Shown here one piece after another: positions 20,521-31,283 of a stretch of DNA of 64,000 nucleotides (positions are counted from its first letter, which is position 1; each line of letters opens with the position of its first letter). The notes under the pieces were generated by a model. It did no database searches and was not told the origin of the DNA. It was given only the letters and a program-made list of their open reading frames with translations. Source of the DNA: Gracilaria vermiculophylla (taxonomy: Eukaryota; Rhodophyta; Florideophyceae; Gracilariales; Gracilariaceae); NCBI GenBank assembly GCA_019155205.2, contig JAHNZQ020000092.1, forward strand, positions 38,507 through 102,506, in the 5' to 3' direction. The position numbers and the translations under genes were made by a program.

Positions 20521-20995
20521 GTACTAAATATCTCAGGGCCTTGCAAAGTCTTTGATACCTACAGAGACACTATCGATATCGAGATAAACCGGCTCCAAGA
20601 CGTCGTCTTCCGTAATCGGGGGACTAAAATCCCAATGCTCAGCCTTCTATAAACGTCCGCCACACCATCTCAGGGACCATCTACGGATATTCCTACTCCA
20701 ACCATCTGAAGAGCAACGAGACGAATGGAAACTGTAAATCCCATCACACCTCTCTGTGAAACATTGCTGGAAGCCCCAGACTCCATCATGACCCGTCAAG
20801 ATGATATCCGTTATGCTGGGTACCATATTGTCTCTCACCGACAGACTCCTGCAGGAATACTGTACCGCATCCGCTGGTACGCGTATACCGGAAAAAATGA
20901 CACGGAAGAACCTCGGGGACTCATCTCGGGGTATTTAATTAGACACAGATTGCCCCATAGGCGTTTCCTTTTAGGAAAGGGGAGGGGCCCCAAGC
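20521..20995 (+). pseudogene. C-terminal chromodomain region of chromovirus A
   Basis: After the integrase, the frame 20725-20995 contains DDIRYAGYHIVSH and then YRIRWYAYTGKNDTEEPRGLI, which follows the chromodomain pattern (YxVRWxGY..xxDTWEP). Chromodomains of chromoviruses bind modified histone tails and direct integration into heterochromatin. Here the tryptophan of WEP is replaced by E, and stops lie upstream. Confidence 0.75.
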
Positions 20996-21239
20996 CGGGG
21001 ATTGTTTTAGTTCTCTGCAATCTCGTCCTCATCTGGAGTTCTCTTTTTCGCCTCCGGGCCGCAGCTGCCCGCTTGCCGTACGCTCGCCCAGTGGCCCATC
21101 TTGTCGCTGGGTGCTCGAAGATGGCCAGTTCGTATTGCAGTCACCAGTCGGGCAGCCTCTGCTCCACCTAAATGGTATTTTACTCTGTCACTAAGTGGGC
21201 AAACTCCCATCTTCTGGGTATTTCCGCCAAGAAGTCGTC

Positions 21240-21894
21240 CTACTGCATCGCATATTCCGCATCCATGTGAGCCTTCGTAGCGAAAATTTGGCTCTCAATG
21301 AACTTCTTCAGGCTGTTCTTGATGGCATCCATCGAGGTGCGGTCCACCTGTGCCCTGTGAAGCCCGAGGACCCAGTCATGAGATTCGCACAGGGCCTTCA
21401 GAGGAGAAGCAGGCGTAGGGCGATCAGTCACCGGACACGCCTGAACTAACTCCTGCAATGCAGGACCAATAGCTCCAGAAAACCACACGTCAGGGGATCC
21501 ACAAGAAGCGGCAATCCTTGCCGACGGCATAATAGCCAGCAGGTAAGCAGTCCCGAACGGCGGGCCTGTCGGAACGGCAGGCTCTCGAGAGGATGCTGCC
21601 GGCACGGCCGTTGAAGACGGCAAGGAAAAGGGCGTGGCACACGGTACTGGAGATGACGCTGGCAGAGGAGCCGGTACGCTCCGCAGGCTAGGCAGTGTAA
21701 CTGGAACCGGAACGCTCCTCAAATGCGGTTGCACCACCGGGGCCGGAGCAACCGGAAAGGGAGTTATGTCGTCCTCCTTCACAGGCCTCACACCATCCAT
21801 CGCAGCTGCAAGCCGCGCCATCACCTCGGGGAACGCAGCCACGTCCCTTAACGAAGCCGGGGACTAAAGTGGCGTACGGATCGCCAGGCTTCAC
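21240..21894 (-). pseudogene. Antisense proline/alanine-rich ORF in chromovirus A
   Basis: On the minus strand, 200 codons (21842-21240) are open and rich in proline, valine and alanine (FPVAPAPVVQPHLRSVPVPV). A short overlapping frame extends it to 21894 (GDPYATLVPGFVKG). The C-terminal third (DRTSMDAIKNSLKKFIESQIFATKAHMDAEYAMQ) could form a helix. It lies opposite to the gag-pol direction, between the chromodomain and the 3' LTR. I recognise no domain. Antisense ORFs in this position are known from some plant Ty3/gypsy lineages, but no homology to those can be claimed. Confidence 0.5.
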
Positions 21895-22151
21895 ATCACA
21901 GGATCATAATCCGAGACAGGCAGCCGTGGTACCTGATGGTCAAGAGAAGCTCTAAGGCGGGGGAGGGCCGGGTAGGCTCAGCCGTCATCGTCTACAGTGG
22001 GGCTCCTCACAATGGGGTGAAACATGTCATCACCATAATCATACCAAAGGAAGCCGGGCATATCTTTCCACGCAACCTGAAGTCTGTAATCCAGCATCGT
22101 CTCCGCCTCGAATTCGCTCCATGAGATGCCTTTTACCATATTATGAATCCA

Positions 22152-23576
22152 TTATGAGCGGAGGACCTTGACAATTAGCACTGAGAAGGGGAGCAAACGT
22201 CCAGTGGTTGGTTGATACGAGTAGTCCCCGTAGTGGCGACTGTCGAAGCACCAAGTATAGGAAGGGACGCCTTCTTCCGCTGACTTGAGAAAAACCGCAA
22301 GGGTGCCGACCACGAGTTCCGTTGAGGCGATCAACATGATGGACTGTCCTATGGAGCTTTGAGGATCCAGAGCTTCTGAGGTATGATACGCGAACGTGAT
22401 GGGCGGCACCACACAGAGGTGTGGTAGGACCCGATGGTCCCTCCAGGAGTCGTTCATCTTAAAGTAATACTTTGAATGCTGCCCAGAAGCTTATCATGGA
22501 GCTCCATGTTGTGCTAACCATAGAAGTACCCGAAGTCGTTCCACTCTCGGGTCTTATCCTAAAGATGTGGCCCCCATCGGTTGCGATTGAGCCAGTGGAG
22601 GCGATGGTAATGGGGATTGAATGGCTGTACCACAAGGTCGGAGCATCCATTGGTGATACTTCCAAGACGCCCTGCTCGTTGGTGAGCGCTTTCCCTGTTC
22701 ACGAGTAGCTGGAGTCGAGACTGAATCTTGCGCTCTTCAGTATACGTGAGGTGAGGATTGTCGCTGCCTCTCACCGTGATCGGTGCGTTGTGACCGTGCA
22801 CTGGAGTGTAAAATGAGGGAGCACGGAAGGCGTCCACATGGTTCCGCTTCTGGTCGTTCCAAGTGACCTCCGGTACGCTGCGAAATCGCAGTGCCGGAAG
22901 GTCGGATCCGAAATGCTGAATTTAACTCTACACAAAGCAAGGGGCATTGACGCCCCTACCATGGGAGGGCACAAAGGCCCATGTAGCACGTTAGTGAAAG
23001 TGCTCCTCTGAACGGAACGGCGCACCGGTGGAGGTGTAATGCACTTCAAAGTCGGATGGAGAGGTCAGAGCTTGGCACGGAGAAGTTATCCCGAAGGTGT
23101 ACGTAGTTAGAAAGGCGGATGCCGATTGTGTCTTAGTACCAGAGCATATTGACAAAAATGCCATTGGGGGAGAGGCCCGTTGTTATACACCCTTCCGGGG
23201 TGAAATCCACGTCACAAAACCATAGAGGAATACGCGGAAAACATGAACAAGGAGATGCAGGGGAGTAAATGAGCACCATACTAGGGAGCTGGTTCATATG
23301 AAACGGAGACTGACGGTAGGACAGAAGGGAAGAATATGAGTGAAGACATCTCCTGTGATCAACAAGCGGACGTGAAGACTCGGGCGAATCCCAAAAGAGG
23401 TTCTCGAAGAAATTAAAGCGTCGATCGCCGTGAAAGACTCGGCCACACGGCACTAAGGAGAGAGACCAAGCAATAGGCCATACCGTCCTAGAGCGCCTTC
23501 CCCATACGGACAACTCTCGGGTCCCGCAGAAGTGATCACCGCCTACTGGTGCTGTAGCACCAGCAGCGTACGCCAA
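22152..23576 (-). pseudogene. Antisense coding-like region upstream of the proline-rich ORF
   Basis: A chain of minus-strand frames (23576-23133, 23049-22771, 22837-22559, 22665-22459, 22457-22152) runs in the same direction toward the 21.2-21.9 kb ORF. The 22837-22559 frame is the most protein-like (ITVRGSDNPHLTYTEERKIQ). Each is separated from the next by a stop or a shift, at a rate like that of the gag-pol frames of the same element. It may be the N-terminal part of one antisense protein of about 750 codons in total. No family is recognised, and a chance open frame is the alternative for the individual pieces. Confidence 0.35.
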
Positions 23577-23804
23577 GAAGGGGCAGATGAGACTGGGTCA
23601 AGAAGAGCTAGGGACCCAAAACGCCTCAAGGGAGATTCGCGAACCCGCAGTCAGTCCGCCACGTGAAGACTGAGGAGTTCAAGGGAGTACGCTAGAATGT
23701 TGTATGAGGCGCATTGTGGGAAGCCCATTATGATGTCACCGCCATTCGGAGCCACTTAAAGATCGATATCTGAAAAAATTCACCTCGGAGACTTGGTTCA
23801 ATTC

Positions 23805-23815
23805 AGAAAAGGGGG
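23805..23815 (+). other. Polypurine tract of chromovirus A
   Basis: The purine run agaaaaggggg stands directly before the 3' LTR, identical to the run before the LTR of copy A'. Confidence 0.78.
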
Positions 23816-23816
23816 T

Positions 23817-24278
23817 ATATTTTACAGAGGATTCTAAGGAAGTATTGCCCTTGAGGAATGGGAGAAATTAGATTTACTTTCGTTCATTGGTGCAGTTAAT
23901 TATTACAGAAGTGAGATCTGTCGAGGTAGGCTCCCGGCACGGTACTTAATTTGATGGTCGAGCTCCATGTCTGGGAGAAATAAGTGAAGCACCCTTGGGT
24001 CTACTTCTACTATTTCCGGTTGGAGACTCTTGTCGAACGCCTTCAGGTTTCTAAGCCGCCGATTTCCCGGTTGCCTCACAGCACTGCCAGTAGGAGCATT
24101 ATGCGCCCAGTGAACCCCCATTTCCGCTTGGTGCTTGCAGACCCCTTTTCAGGATTCCGCTGGCTCGTGACCGTAACTACCGGAGAGCACCTTCAGGAAC
24201 TCGCGCCTTTGAAGTCAAAGAAAACTCCTAAAGGACGTTGTTTGCTAGCACCTCGAAAAGAGAACTTAAGGTACTATA
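23817..24278 (+). repeat. 3' LTR of chromovirus A
   Basis: This 462-bp LTR is homologous to 13684-14131. Its first bases have decayed to TATTTTACAG and its end to GGTACTATA. It is followed by gttac, the partner of the left target duplication gctac. Confidence 0.87.
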
Positions 24279-24283
24279 GTTAC

Positions 24284-25392
24284 GAGCGGAGTTTCGTTGA
24301 GAAGGGACCTCGAACTGTTAGAGGCCCTTCATTGAACGACACATTAAACCACTTCAGACACTGGTGCTGTCCAACTGCATGTGAAGCAGCGACGAGACTG
24401 CAGAGTAGTGTTCAACATAGCTCTCTTGTCATATACAATACTGTGCAACTAACCCATCGAAGCAATATGCATCAGACTCGAGGTCAAAAAAGAGTACGTT
24501 TTATTAAAATTTGTCGAAAAGCTGTTCAATTAAAAATTTCCAAAGCTCTATATTTAATCTCATTCCAATTCTTGATAAACTGCTAATTGTAAATTGATAC
24601 GCGATTATCTGCGTTCCATAAATGTATATATTATGTATGCCAAAATAGTATAGCAGAAAAACAGAAATATAGATTTGGACAAACTTTAAATTACAAAGTT
24701 TTATATTGCCTTTAACGCATAATGATTCTGGCTTGCCATGTATAGTGTTACCTTTAAAACGAGGATAATATCTGTGAACAATATATAAGGTTCGTTCTAT
24801 GACTCTATTATTATTTGGATCGTCAACTATGGTTGGACATAATTTTCATTAAATATCAGGTTTTTATTTTACAAAGCTCATAAGGGCAAATATCGAGTGA
24901 TACATCCGTCCCATGTCCAGAACTACGGTATCTTTCTTTTCCACGAGATAAAACGCTTCATTCTGTCGCAAAATATTACAACTTTTGTCAAGCTGGGAGC
25001 CATTAATCGTATGTAGAAGCGCTCACAACAACGAAAAAGAAATGCAAAACTTGCTCTGTGTTTGTTTCGAAGTTTTTGTGTCAAAATAAAGTTTTTTAAT
25101 CATCGAAATCAATAATTTTAATCTTTGGTGTGTGTTACCACGCCACATTATTAACTTTCAAGCTTGTAAAGAATCTTTGCCAGAACCTAATTTTCAACAT
25201 ATATTCTGATTGTCATAATTACAATCCAGTATAGGGTTTTCAAGTGTTTTAGTACCATTTCTTCGAAATAAGCGAAACAATGTATAAGCAACAGCGTCAT
25301 TGTACCCAAAAGTTATACTCTATGTTAATCTAAGAGATTTTGTTTGGGCGAGTTACATGAATATAGTTTGGCAGAATGGAACAGGATCTTCA
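24284..25392. other. AT-rich spacer between chromoviruses A and B
   Basis: No coding domain or repeat partner was seen. A short hairpin (GAAGGGACCTC / GAGGCCCTTC, about 24300-24328) lies near its left end. Its last five bases, cttca, are the left target duplication of chromovirus B. Confidence 0.5.
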
Positions 25393-25615
25393 TGTAAGAG
25401 TGCAGGACTCTGTAGTTCAAAAAACGATAAACACAATGACCCTCTCTTAGGATGTCATCCTTTCTTTACTTGTATGGGAAAGAAGAACGCTTAAATACTA
25501 ATACGCCCTGAGCAATAGTTAATGAATGTAGATGTACTATTGCTCATTAAAGGTCGTTTGAAAATCATAAACCTGAACGGGTGCCAAGTAGTAGGTACAA
25601 AGATACCTTCTTGCA
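25393..25615 (-). repeat. 3' LTR of chromovirus B
   Basis: On the minus strand this LTR starts TGCAAGAAGGTATC and ends CTCTTACA. It matches 31284-31506 base for base apart from about nine substitutions and no indels. The last part of the chromodomain frame overlaps its start. Confidence 0.92.
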
Positions 25616-26354
25616 TTAACCCTTTTTTTGAAGTCGACGTCCGCGGAGACGATTCAAATTTCTTAATAAGATCTCGACAGTTTCTTAAGTCTGAGTTTGG
25701 CATCCAAATAGAATCTTCGACTTCATCACCCTCAAACTGAACCAAGTAAAACATCCGACGTTTGACTCCCTTTTTGTTCAAAATCGCAATTACTTCTTGT
25801 TCTACGTTTCCTTCAGGGTCGATGACTACTGATAGAGATCCTTGGTCTGCGGGACCACGAAAGAATTTCTTCAACTTTGACACATGAAAAACATTGTGCG
25901 CCTTACTCATTGATTGTGGTGATTCATTCTTGTACGTGACAGAACCCATGACTTTCAATACTTTGAAAGGTCCCATAAACTTCGGTTGGCACTTCTATGG
26001 TAAGTATGATCGCGTCGCAACGCCTGTACCCTGTACTTTAAGCATAACCATATCGTTTTTCTTAAAGGTCTTGGCTATTCGACTTTTGTTGGTGTAGAAC
26101 TTTTGAGCCGAAGCAGCATTTGAAGGGTTATCCCTGGCAAATTGTCGAAAATCCCTTCTTCGATCTACATCAGAAGCAGCTGCTTGACACTGAATTGTAC
26201 AGGTGTCCAATTCACGGGAACGTTCGGACTGAGGTATGCGACCTAGATCAACTGCAAAAGGTGTCAGTCCCGTACTCTTATTCTTAGAAGAGTTATACGT
26301 GAACTCTAGTTCGCTTCGCATGGTATCCCAGTTTTTTTCGGTCTTTCCGAACAT
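25616..26354 (-). pseudogene. Integrase C-terminus and chromodomain of chromovirus B
   Basis: Two frames continue the integrase. The first (26354-25995) reads LEFTYNSSKNKSTGLTPFAV, then a basic region and VMLKVQGTGVATRSYLP before a stop. The second starts FMGPFKVLKVMGSVTY (GPF/Y motif of Ty3/gypsy integrases), continues KAHNVFHVSKLKKF, and ends in a chromodomain: EQEVIAILNKKG, then RMFYLVQFEGDEVEDSIWMP. The chromodomain would target new copies to chromatin marks. The open frame runs on into the LTR to 25491. Confidence 0.88.
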
Positions 26355-26817
26355 AGTTGCGAAGCATTTGAATCAGAAGACAAATCATATTTTCTGACTG
26401 TCCGTCTGTCTGAGGGTGATCCTTCGAGGCGATGTTGAACTTTACGATAAATATCTCATTGAATCCACGGAAATACTTTGACTTGAACAATTTGTCGCGA
26501 TCTAATATAATCTTGCTGGGAATTCCATGCTTCGAATATACATAATCGACGAAGAGTCGAATGACATCCGGAGTAGTTATTGACTTCTTCGTGGGAATAA
26601 AGATCGCCCGTTTTGACAACTTCTCAACAACGACTAGAACCGAATTGTGTCCGCGTTGTGTTTCTTGACACTCCGAAACAAAATCTGCTGTAATCACCTC
26701 CCAGGTAGTTACTGGAACTTCATGTGACTGTAGTAGACCTTGTGGAGTCTTCCGATTGTGTTTGTTCCTTTGACACTCACCACAGGAAGATACAAATCTC
26801 TCGATATCTCTATACAT
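26293..26817 (-). pseudogene. Integrase catalytic core of chromovirus B
   Basis: This frame contains the end of the zinc-binding domain (SCGECQRNKHNRKTPQG) and the full catalytic triad: Asp in VITADFVSE, Asp in IILDRDKLFKSKYF and Glu in HPQTDGQSENM. Spacing fits the DD35E pattern of retroviral-type integrases, which join the cDNA ends to the target. The frame shifts near its end, so the polyprotein is not continuous, but the active site is unmutated. Confidence 0.9.
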
Positions 26818-28097
26818 CTTTTTCCAGTAAAACTATCTGGTAGAAGCGTAATAGGTCTTCTCTGTAGCTAAGTGAGCAGGTTCATGTATTGACTTGATTG
26901 CTTTCCCTCTGAGAGACTGTACATTCGGTATGTATACTCGTTTGCTTCTTGAACATATCCAGTACAATAGACGCTTCTCGTATCCAAACCTGTGAACGTA
27001 CAGTTAGGTTTTGCGATTTTGGAAGGTCTGATTGTCTCTTAAAACTGCTAAGAGGTTCTGAGCCCATTCATCATCATGATATGCTTCTCGAATCTCGTTT
27101 TTCAAAGACTTTTCCTGTAGGCGTAAGGATTTGAACTGCGAAACGTTCACGCAACGACTGAGTGCATCTGTGGCCTTGTTCTTTGAACCTAGAATGTGTT
27201 CCACCTGAATGTCGAAGCTCTGTAATTCGTCTAGCCATCGCATCTGTCGTCCAGAAAGTTTCGGCTTTGATTGTATGTATAGAATGGGTTCATGATCCGT
27301 CTTTAGAACAAAACTTCTGTCTCTGAGGTAAACGGTCCATTCACGTAGAGCAATCATCACTGCTAGTAGTTCTTTGTCGCCAGTATCCCAACGAGTTTCT
27401 GTGTCTGACAGTCGATGTGATAAGAACGCAACAGGATGGCCATCTTGGTCCAAATTGGCTCCCACAGCGTGTTTAGAGGCATCGGTAGTCAGTACAAACT
27501 GACATTCATGTTTTGGGTGTCGTAAAACTGGTGCCGTACTCAATGATATCTTCAAACTTTCAAAAACCTTTGTCTGTTCTTTGTTCCAAGAGAAAGGCTT
27601 TTTGCGAATGATATCGGATATTGGGCGAACAATGGCGGCGTAGTTCTTGATAAACCTTCTGTAAAGGTTAGAAAGTCCAAGAAATCGTTGCACATCTTTC
27701 ACAGATTTCGGTGTAGGCCAGTCAGTGACTGCTTTCACTAATCGCCCTTGTGTTGAAATTCCTTCGGAATTCAAAGTGTATCCCAGGTGTTCCACTTCTG
27801 ATGCACCAAACTTGCATTTGCTAGGTCTAATGTAGATCTTATTCTTGCGCAGAATTTCGAATAGTCTTTGAAGGTGATGTTTGTGTTATTTCTCGTATTT
27901 GCTATATATCAGAATATCATCCAAGAACAAAACCATACACTATCCATGAAGTTTATGTAGGAGGTTGGAAAGAAGCCTGGTAAATGCAGCAGGTGCGTTT
28001 AGGAGACCAAAGCATAGAACTTTGCATTCAAAGGAAGCAAAACGGGTTCTGATCGCTGTTTTGTGGCAATCTTCGTTCTCTACGCGCATTTGGTGAT
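26818..28097 (-). pseudogene. Reverse transcriptase C-terminal half and RNase H of chromovirus B
   Basis: Directly left of the solo LTR, the translation starts YHQMRVENED and continues through the palm to FLDDILIYSK, the catalytic box with both aspartates kept. Two stops lie close to it. The long frame 27795-27004 follows with EHLGYTLNSEGI, then QRFLGLSNLYRRFI, TTDASKHAVGA and FLSHRLSDTETRW (RNase H acids and motifs), DHEPILYIQ and GSKNKATDALSR. The 5' part of the same domain lies at 28652-29602 on the other side of the solo LTR. Confidence 0.92.
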
Positions 28098-28651
28098 TGT
28101 AGTACAGTGGCTCCTACGGAATTATGGTGGTTTGGCCTTAAGGCATAATATTCCTAAGGAGGGTTCGTAATTTATTAGCTGGGCCACGTGGTGCATAATA
28201 TTTCCTGCGTGCGCTACAGTATCCTTAAGGTTCGGTAGAATTTATTATTTATTTTAGATATTTTATGCAGGTAATCAGTACAGTAGTGCGACCTGCCGAG
28301 GCGGGCTCCCGGTTAGATATTTAAGCTGCCGGTTGAGCTCCACCTCTGGGGAAGTAAAGACAAGCACCCTTGAGTCTTCTTCTACATTTTCCAGTTGGAG
28401 TCTCTTGTCTATTAACGCAGGTTTCTAAGCCGCCGATCCCCAGGACGCATCATAGCAGCGCCTGTAGGAGCATTTTCGGCCCAGTGAACCTTCCCCCCCG
28501 CTTGGTGTTTGCGGATCCCTCTCAGAATTCCCCCGGCTCGCGACAGCGGATACCGGAGACCACATTTAGGAATACGCGCCTTTGGAGTCACCAAAAACTC
28601 CTAACGGACGTTGTGCTTTACTACCTCGACAGGAGGGCTGACAGTACCACA
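28098..28651 (+). repeat. Solo LTR of the A-related long-U3 family, inserted in reverse transcriptase of B
   Basis: This 554-bp LTR runs from TGTAGTACAG to AGTACCACA and is flanked by a perfect 5-bp duplication, gtgat at 28093-28097 and 28652-28656. Without the LTR and one duplication copy, the palm of the reverse transcriptase of B is contiguous, so the insertion postdates B. A second copy of the same length lies inverted at 29908-30461 with about ten differences. No internal sequence remains, the usual result of LTR-LTR recombination. Confidence 0.95.
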
Positions 28652-29602
28652 GTGATAAACCCTAGTGGGATCAATCTGTGAGAAAATGGTTGCTCCTGAA
28701 ATCTGATCGAGTGTCTCATTGACAAGCTGAATCGGGTTTGCGTCAGGAATCGTGATCTTATTTAGCGCACAATGGTCGCGCACCATTCTAAAGTCTCCAT
28801 TCTGCTTCTTAATGAAGAATACGGGAGCTCCATAAGGCGAAGTTGAAGGTCTCATTAGTCCTTTGTCTAGCAGATTTCGTAAATGCTTTTTTAGTTCCTT
28901 GAGCTCTTTGGTAGACAGTCGAATGACGGGTCGGACAGGTGGTGTCTCTCCTGGTTTCAAGTTAATTTCAAAATCCACACCACGCGTAGAAGGAAGATCT
29001 GCTGGAAGGTCTTCACGAAAGATGTCATGAAATTCTGAAAGTAGCTCTCGGAATGGTGGTGAGCAATCGGCTTCTTTAATGCTGCCGACAAGCTTTTTGG
29101 TTAATTGCACTGCATATAGTTCACAATTTCGACTCTTGATGGCCTTTTGCAACTTAAGAAACGACATCATTTTGAAAACTGTGGGCGATGCGGGACGATC
29201 ACTGTTTCTTTTTGCCGTTTTTGTCACTTGCGTTCCATCCTGTCGGATAATTGTAGACTTGTTTGGTCTCGAATCAATCGCAGGATTATGTGCTTTCAAC
29301 CATGTTTTGCCGAGGATAAGCAATGAATTCTTCTTCTCATCATGCCTATGAAAAACATATATAGTTACATTCGAAAGATGTCCATTCATGTAGAGAACTG
29401 CTGAACATTCTCCCATAATATCTGTCTTTGACCCGTCACCGAGTTCAACCTCAATACCATCGACCTTTTCGATATTCAGTCCAATTCGTTTCACATCCTT
29501 ATGTGCCATAAAATTGTGAGACGCAAAAGAATCGATGACTGCATCCAGTGGATTTCCCGCAAAATTTCGCCTTGTCCATCCACTCATTTCTCTCTGCAGC
29601 AT
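28652..29602 (-). pseudogene. Protease and reverse transcriptase N-terminal half of chromovirus B
   Basis: The frame contains PLDAVIDSFASHNFM, a retropepsin active site in which the usual DSGA is DSFA, then LILGKTWLKAHNPAID (C-terminal protease motif). The reverse transcriptase fingers follow: GVDFEINLKPGETPPV, then LLDKGLMRPSTSPYGAPVFF and FRMVRDHCALNKITIPDANPI, up to ATIFSQID, where the solo LTR cuts the palm. The Gly-to-Phe change in the protease would be expected to disable it. Confidence 0.9.
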
Positions 29603-29907
29603 TTAATGCAAAGAGCGCGCGAGAAGACTGATTAATTTCATCCTTTCTGGACGCCTCGTAATGCGGCCAAGTTAGTTTTTTGACTCTCGAGTCTGACGGC
29701 GTTCCTCCTTGTCCTTACGACAGGGATGGTTTGGATCGCTATACGGTTTCAAACCACATTTGCAGCAACGATCGTTGTCACGGTACAAACGTCCTTCAAC
29801 TTTTTGTGCTGGACCCCAACACACGTCATCTGTAGTTTTGGAGTTCTTTTTTCTGGTCTCAGAATCGATGTGGGAATTGTTTTCGGCTTTAAACTTGGCT
29901 TTGTTGC
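29603..29907 (-). pseudogene. gag C-terminus with zinc knuckle, chromovirus B
   Basis: Translation on the minus strand gives VCWGPAQKVEGRLYRDND and then a cysteine/histidine cluster, CCKCGLKPYSDPNHPC, that resembles the CCHC nucleic-acid-binding knuckle of gag, with atypical spacing. A stop follows shortly, and the protease frame begins after a shift. The N-terminal part of gag is on the other side of the solo LTR at 29908-30461. Confidence 0.75.
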
Positions 29908-30461
29908 TGTGGTACTGTCAGCCCTTCTGTCGAGGTAGTAAAGCACAACGTCCGTTAGGAGTTTTTGGTGACTCCAAAGGCGCGTATTCCTAAATGTGGT
30001 CTCCGGTATCCGCTGTCGCGAGCCGGGGGAATTCTGAAAGGGATCCGCAAACACCAAGCGGGGGGGAAGGTTCACTGGGCCGAAAATGCTCCTACAGGCG
30101 CTGCTATGATGCGTCCTGGGGATCGGCGGCTTAGAAACCTGCGTTAATAGACAAGAGACTCCAACTGGAAAATGTAGAAGAAGACTCAAGGGTGCTTGTC
30201 TTTACTTCCCCAGAGGTGGAGCTCAACCGGCAGCTTAAATATCTAACCGGGAGCCCGCCTCGGCAGGTCGCACTACTGTACTGATTACCTGCATAAAATA
30301 TCTAAAATAAATAATAAATTCTACCGTACCTTAAGGATACTGTAGCGCACGCAGGCAATATTATACACCACGTGGCCCAGCTAATAAATTACGACCCCTG
30401 CTTAGGAATATTATGCCTTAAGGCCAAACCACCATATTTCCGTAGGAGCCACTGTGTTACA
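29908..30461 (-). repeat. Solo LTR of the A-related long-U3 family, inserted in gag of B
   Basis: This is 554 bp on the minus strand, from TGTAACACAG to AGTACCACA, flanked by a perfect 5-bp duplication gttgc at 29903-29907 and 30462-30466. It has the same length as the solo LTR at 28098-28651 and is opposite in orientation. The different duplications show that the two are independent insertions, not the ends of one element. Confidence 0.95.
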
Positions 30462-30466
30462 GTTGC

Positions 30467-31238
30467 CTCGTTTTCCTCCAAACCGTTGGGACTTCTCAGC
30501 ATCTCCAGACATCTCTATGGACAATTCCAACGTACGGGCATAGTCATATACCGTTTGAATGTTGATATTCCCGTAACATTCGGTAGGCTCCGAGGTGGGG
30601 AACTTTTCTGTAAACTTTCCCTTCATTGGTCGCGGAAGGCTGTTGAAGAAATATATGTATGCTTCACGGGGCGGAGTATTGCATAGCATTATCATATCTT
30701 CAAACGTAGATATGAAATCTTTTAGTTCGCCATATTCGTTCCGAATAATCTCCATGAGCTTGATAAGAGCTTGAGCCATCTCGTTTGCCGGGACAAACCT
30801 TTTCGTCATTTTGATGCGAAGTTCTTCTAGAGACGTCGGCTTGTTCTTGTTTTGCTCTAGACGGGTTATCCAAGTTGCTGCTCTGTCTTGAAGATGACCG
30901 TCTTCTAGCGCTAACATCTCCTCATCTGATTAGTTGCAAAGAGTTCCATATTTTCTGATAGAATAGAAAAAGCTTTGTATTCTTTCCGAGGTTCTGTCAC
31001 TTGGCTTTCCTGAAAACATGGGAACAAGAGGTGCTTTGAAGCCAGAGTTTACGGGCGCTGACTGAGGATTTGAAGTGGTCCGGTTGCCACCGTTGGTAGA
31101 TTCAAGCGACTGTATAAGAGCTGCTTGCTGCTGTAGAGTTCTCTGTAGAGCTTCAATCTGCTGCTGTAACTGTTTCATGTTGGGTCCAGTGTTTTTTGCA
31201 GGTTCTGTGGGATCGTGATTTCGAGTTGAACGACGCAT
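30467..31238 (-). pseudogene. gag N-terminus of chromovirus B
   Basis: The likely start is MRRSTRNHDPTEPAK at 31238, downstream of the primer site; the frame is open further upstream only by chance. A glutamine-rich coiled-coil-like stretch (KQLQQQIEALQRTLQQQAALI) precedes the capsid, which includes MFSGKPSDRTSERIQ, then DRAATWITRLEQ and FISTFEDMIMLCN. One in-frame TAA at about 30930 breaks it. The capsid is cut at 30467 by the solo LTR. Confidence 0.88.
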
Positions 31239-31265
31239 GGAAGGAGCGTATATTGCTCCGAAACT

Positions 31266-31281
31266 GAAAGCGATGCTGCCA
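31266..31281 (-). other. Primer binding site of chromovirus B
   Basis: Two bases after the 5' LTR, the minus strand reads TGGCAGCATCGCTTTC, beginning with TGG to pair with a tRNA CCA end. The primer would be a tRNA ending GATGCTGCCA; the species is not identified. Confidence 0.7.
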
Positions 31282-31283
31282 AT

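Larger units (their letters stand above)
13684..24278 (+). mobile_element. Chromovirus A: decayed full-length Ty3/gypsy element with antisense module
   Basis: The element is 10.6 kb with two homologous LTRs, a primer binding site, gag, protease, reverse transcriptase, RNase H, integrase, a chromodomain, a polypurine tract and a flanking 5-bp duplication (gctac/gttac, one mismatch). The domain order (integrase after RNase H) is that of Ty3/gypsy, and the chromodomain places it among chromoviruses. Its LTRs differ at roughly a fifth of positions and every reading frame is broken, so it is an old insertion. It is unusually long because about 2.4 kb of antisense coding-like sequence lies between pol and the 3' LTR, and an LTR-like insertion sits at 19229-19522. 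Confidence 0.9.

Noticed and set aside
28370..28681. ORF beginning MSLLLHFPVGVSCLL inside the solo LTR (also at 29749-30189 on the other strand)
   Set aside because: It lies within LTR sequence and is repeated only because the two LTRs are copies. It has no domain, and other LTR copies of the family break it.
28098..30461. The inverted 554-bp pair read as the ends of one composite or terminal-inverted-repeat transposon
   Set aside because: Each copy has its own different perfect 5-bp duplication, and the sequence between them is coding sequence of chromovirus B in correct order. They are two separate LTR insertions.
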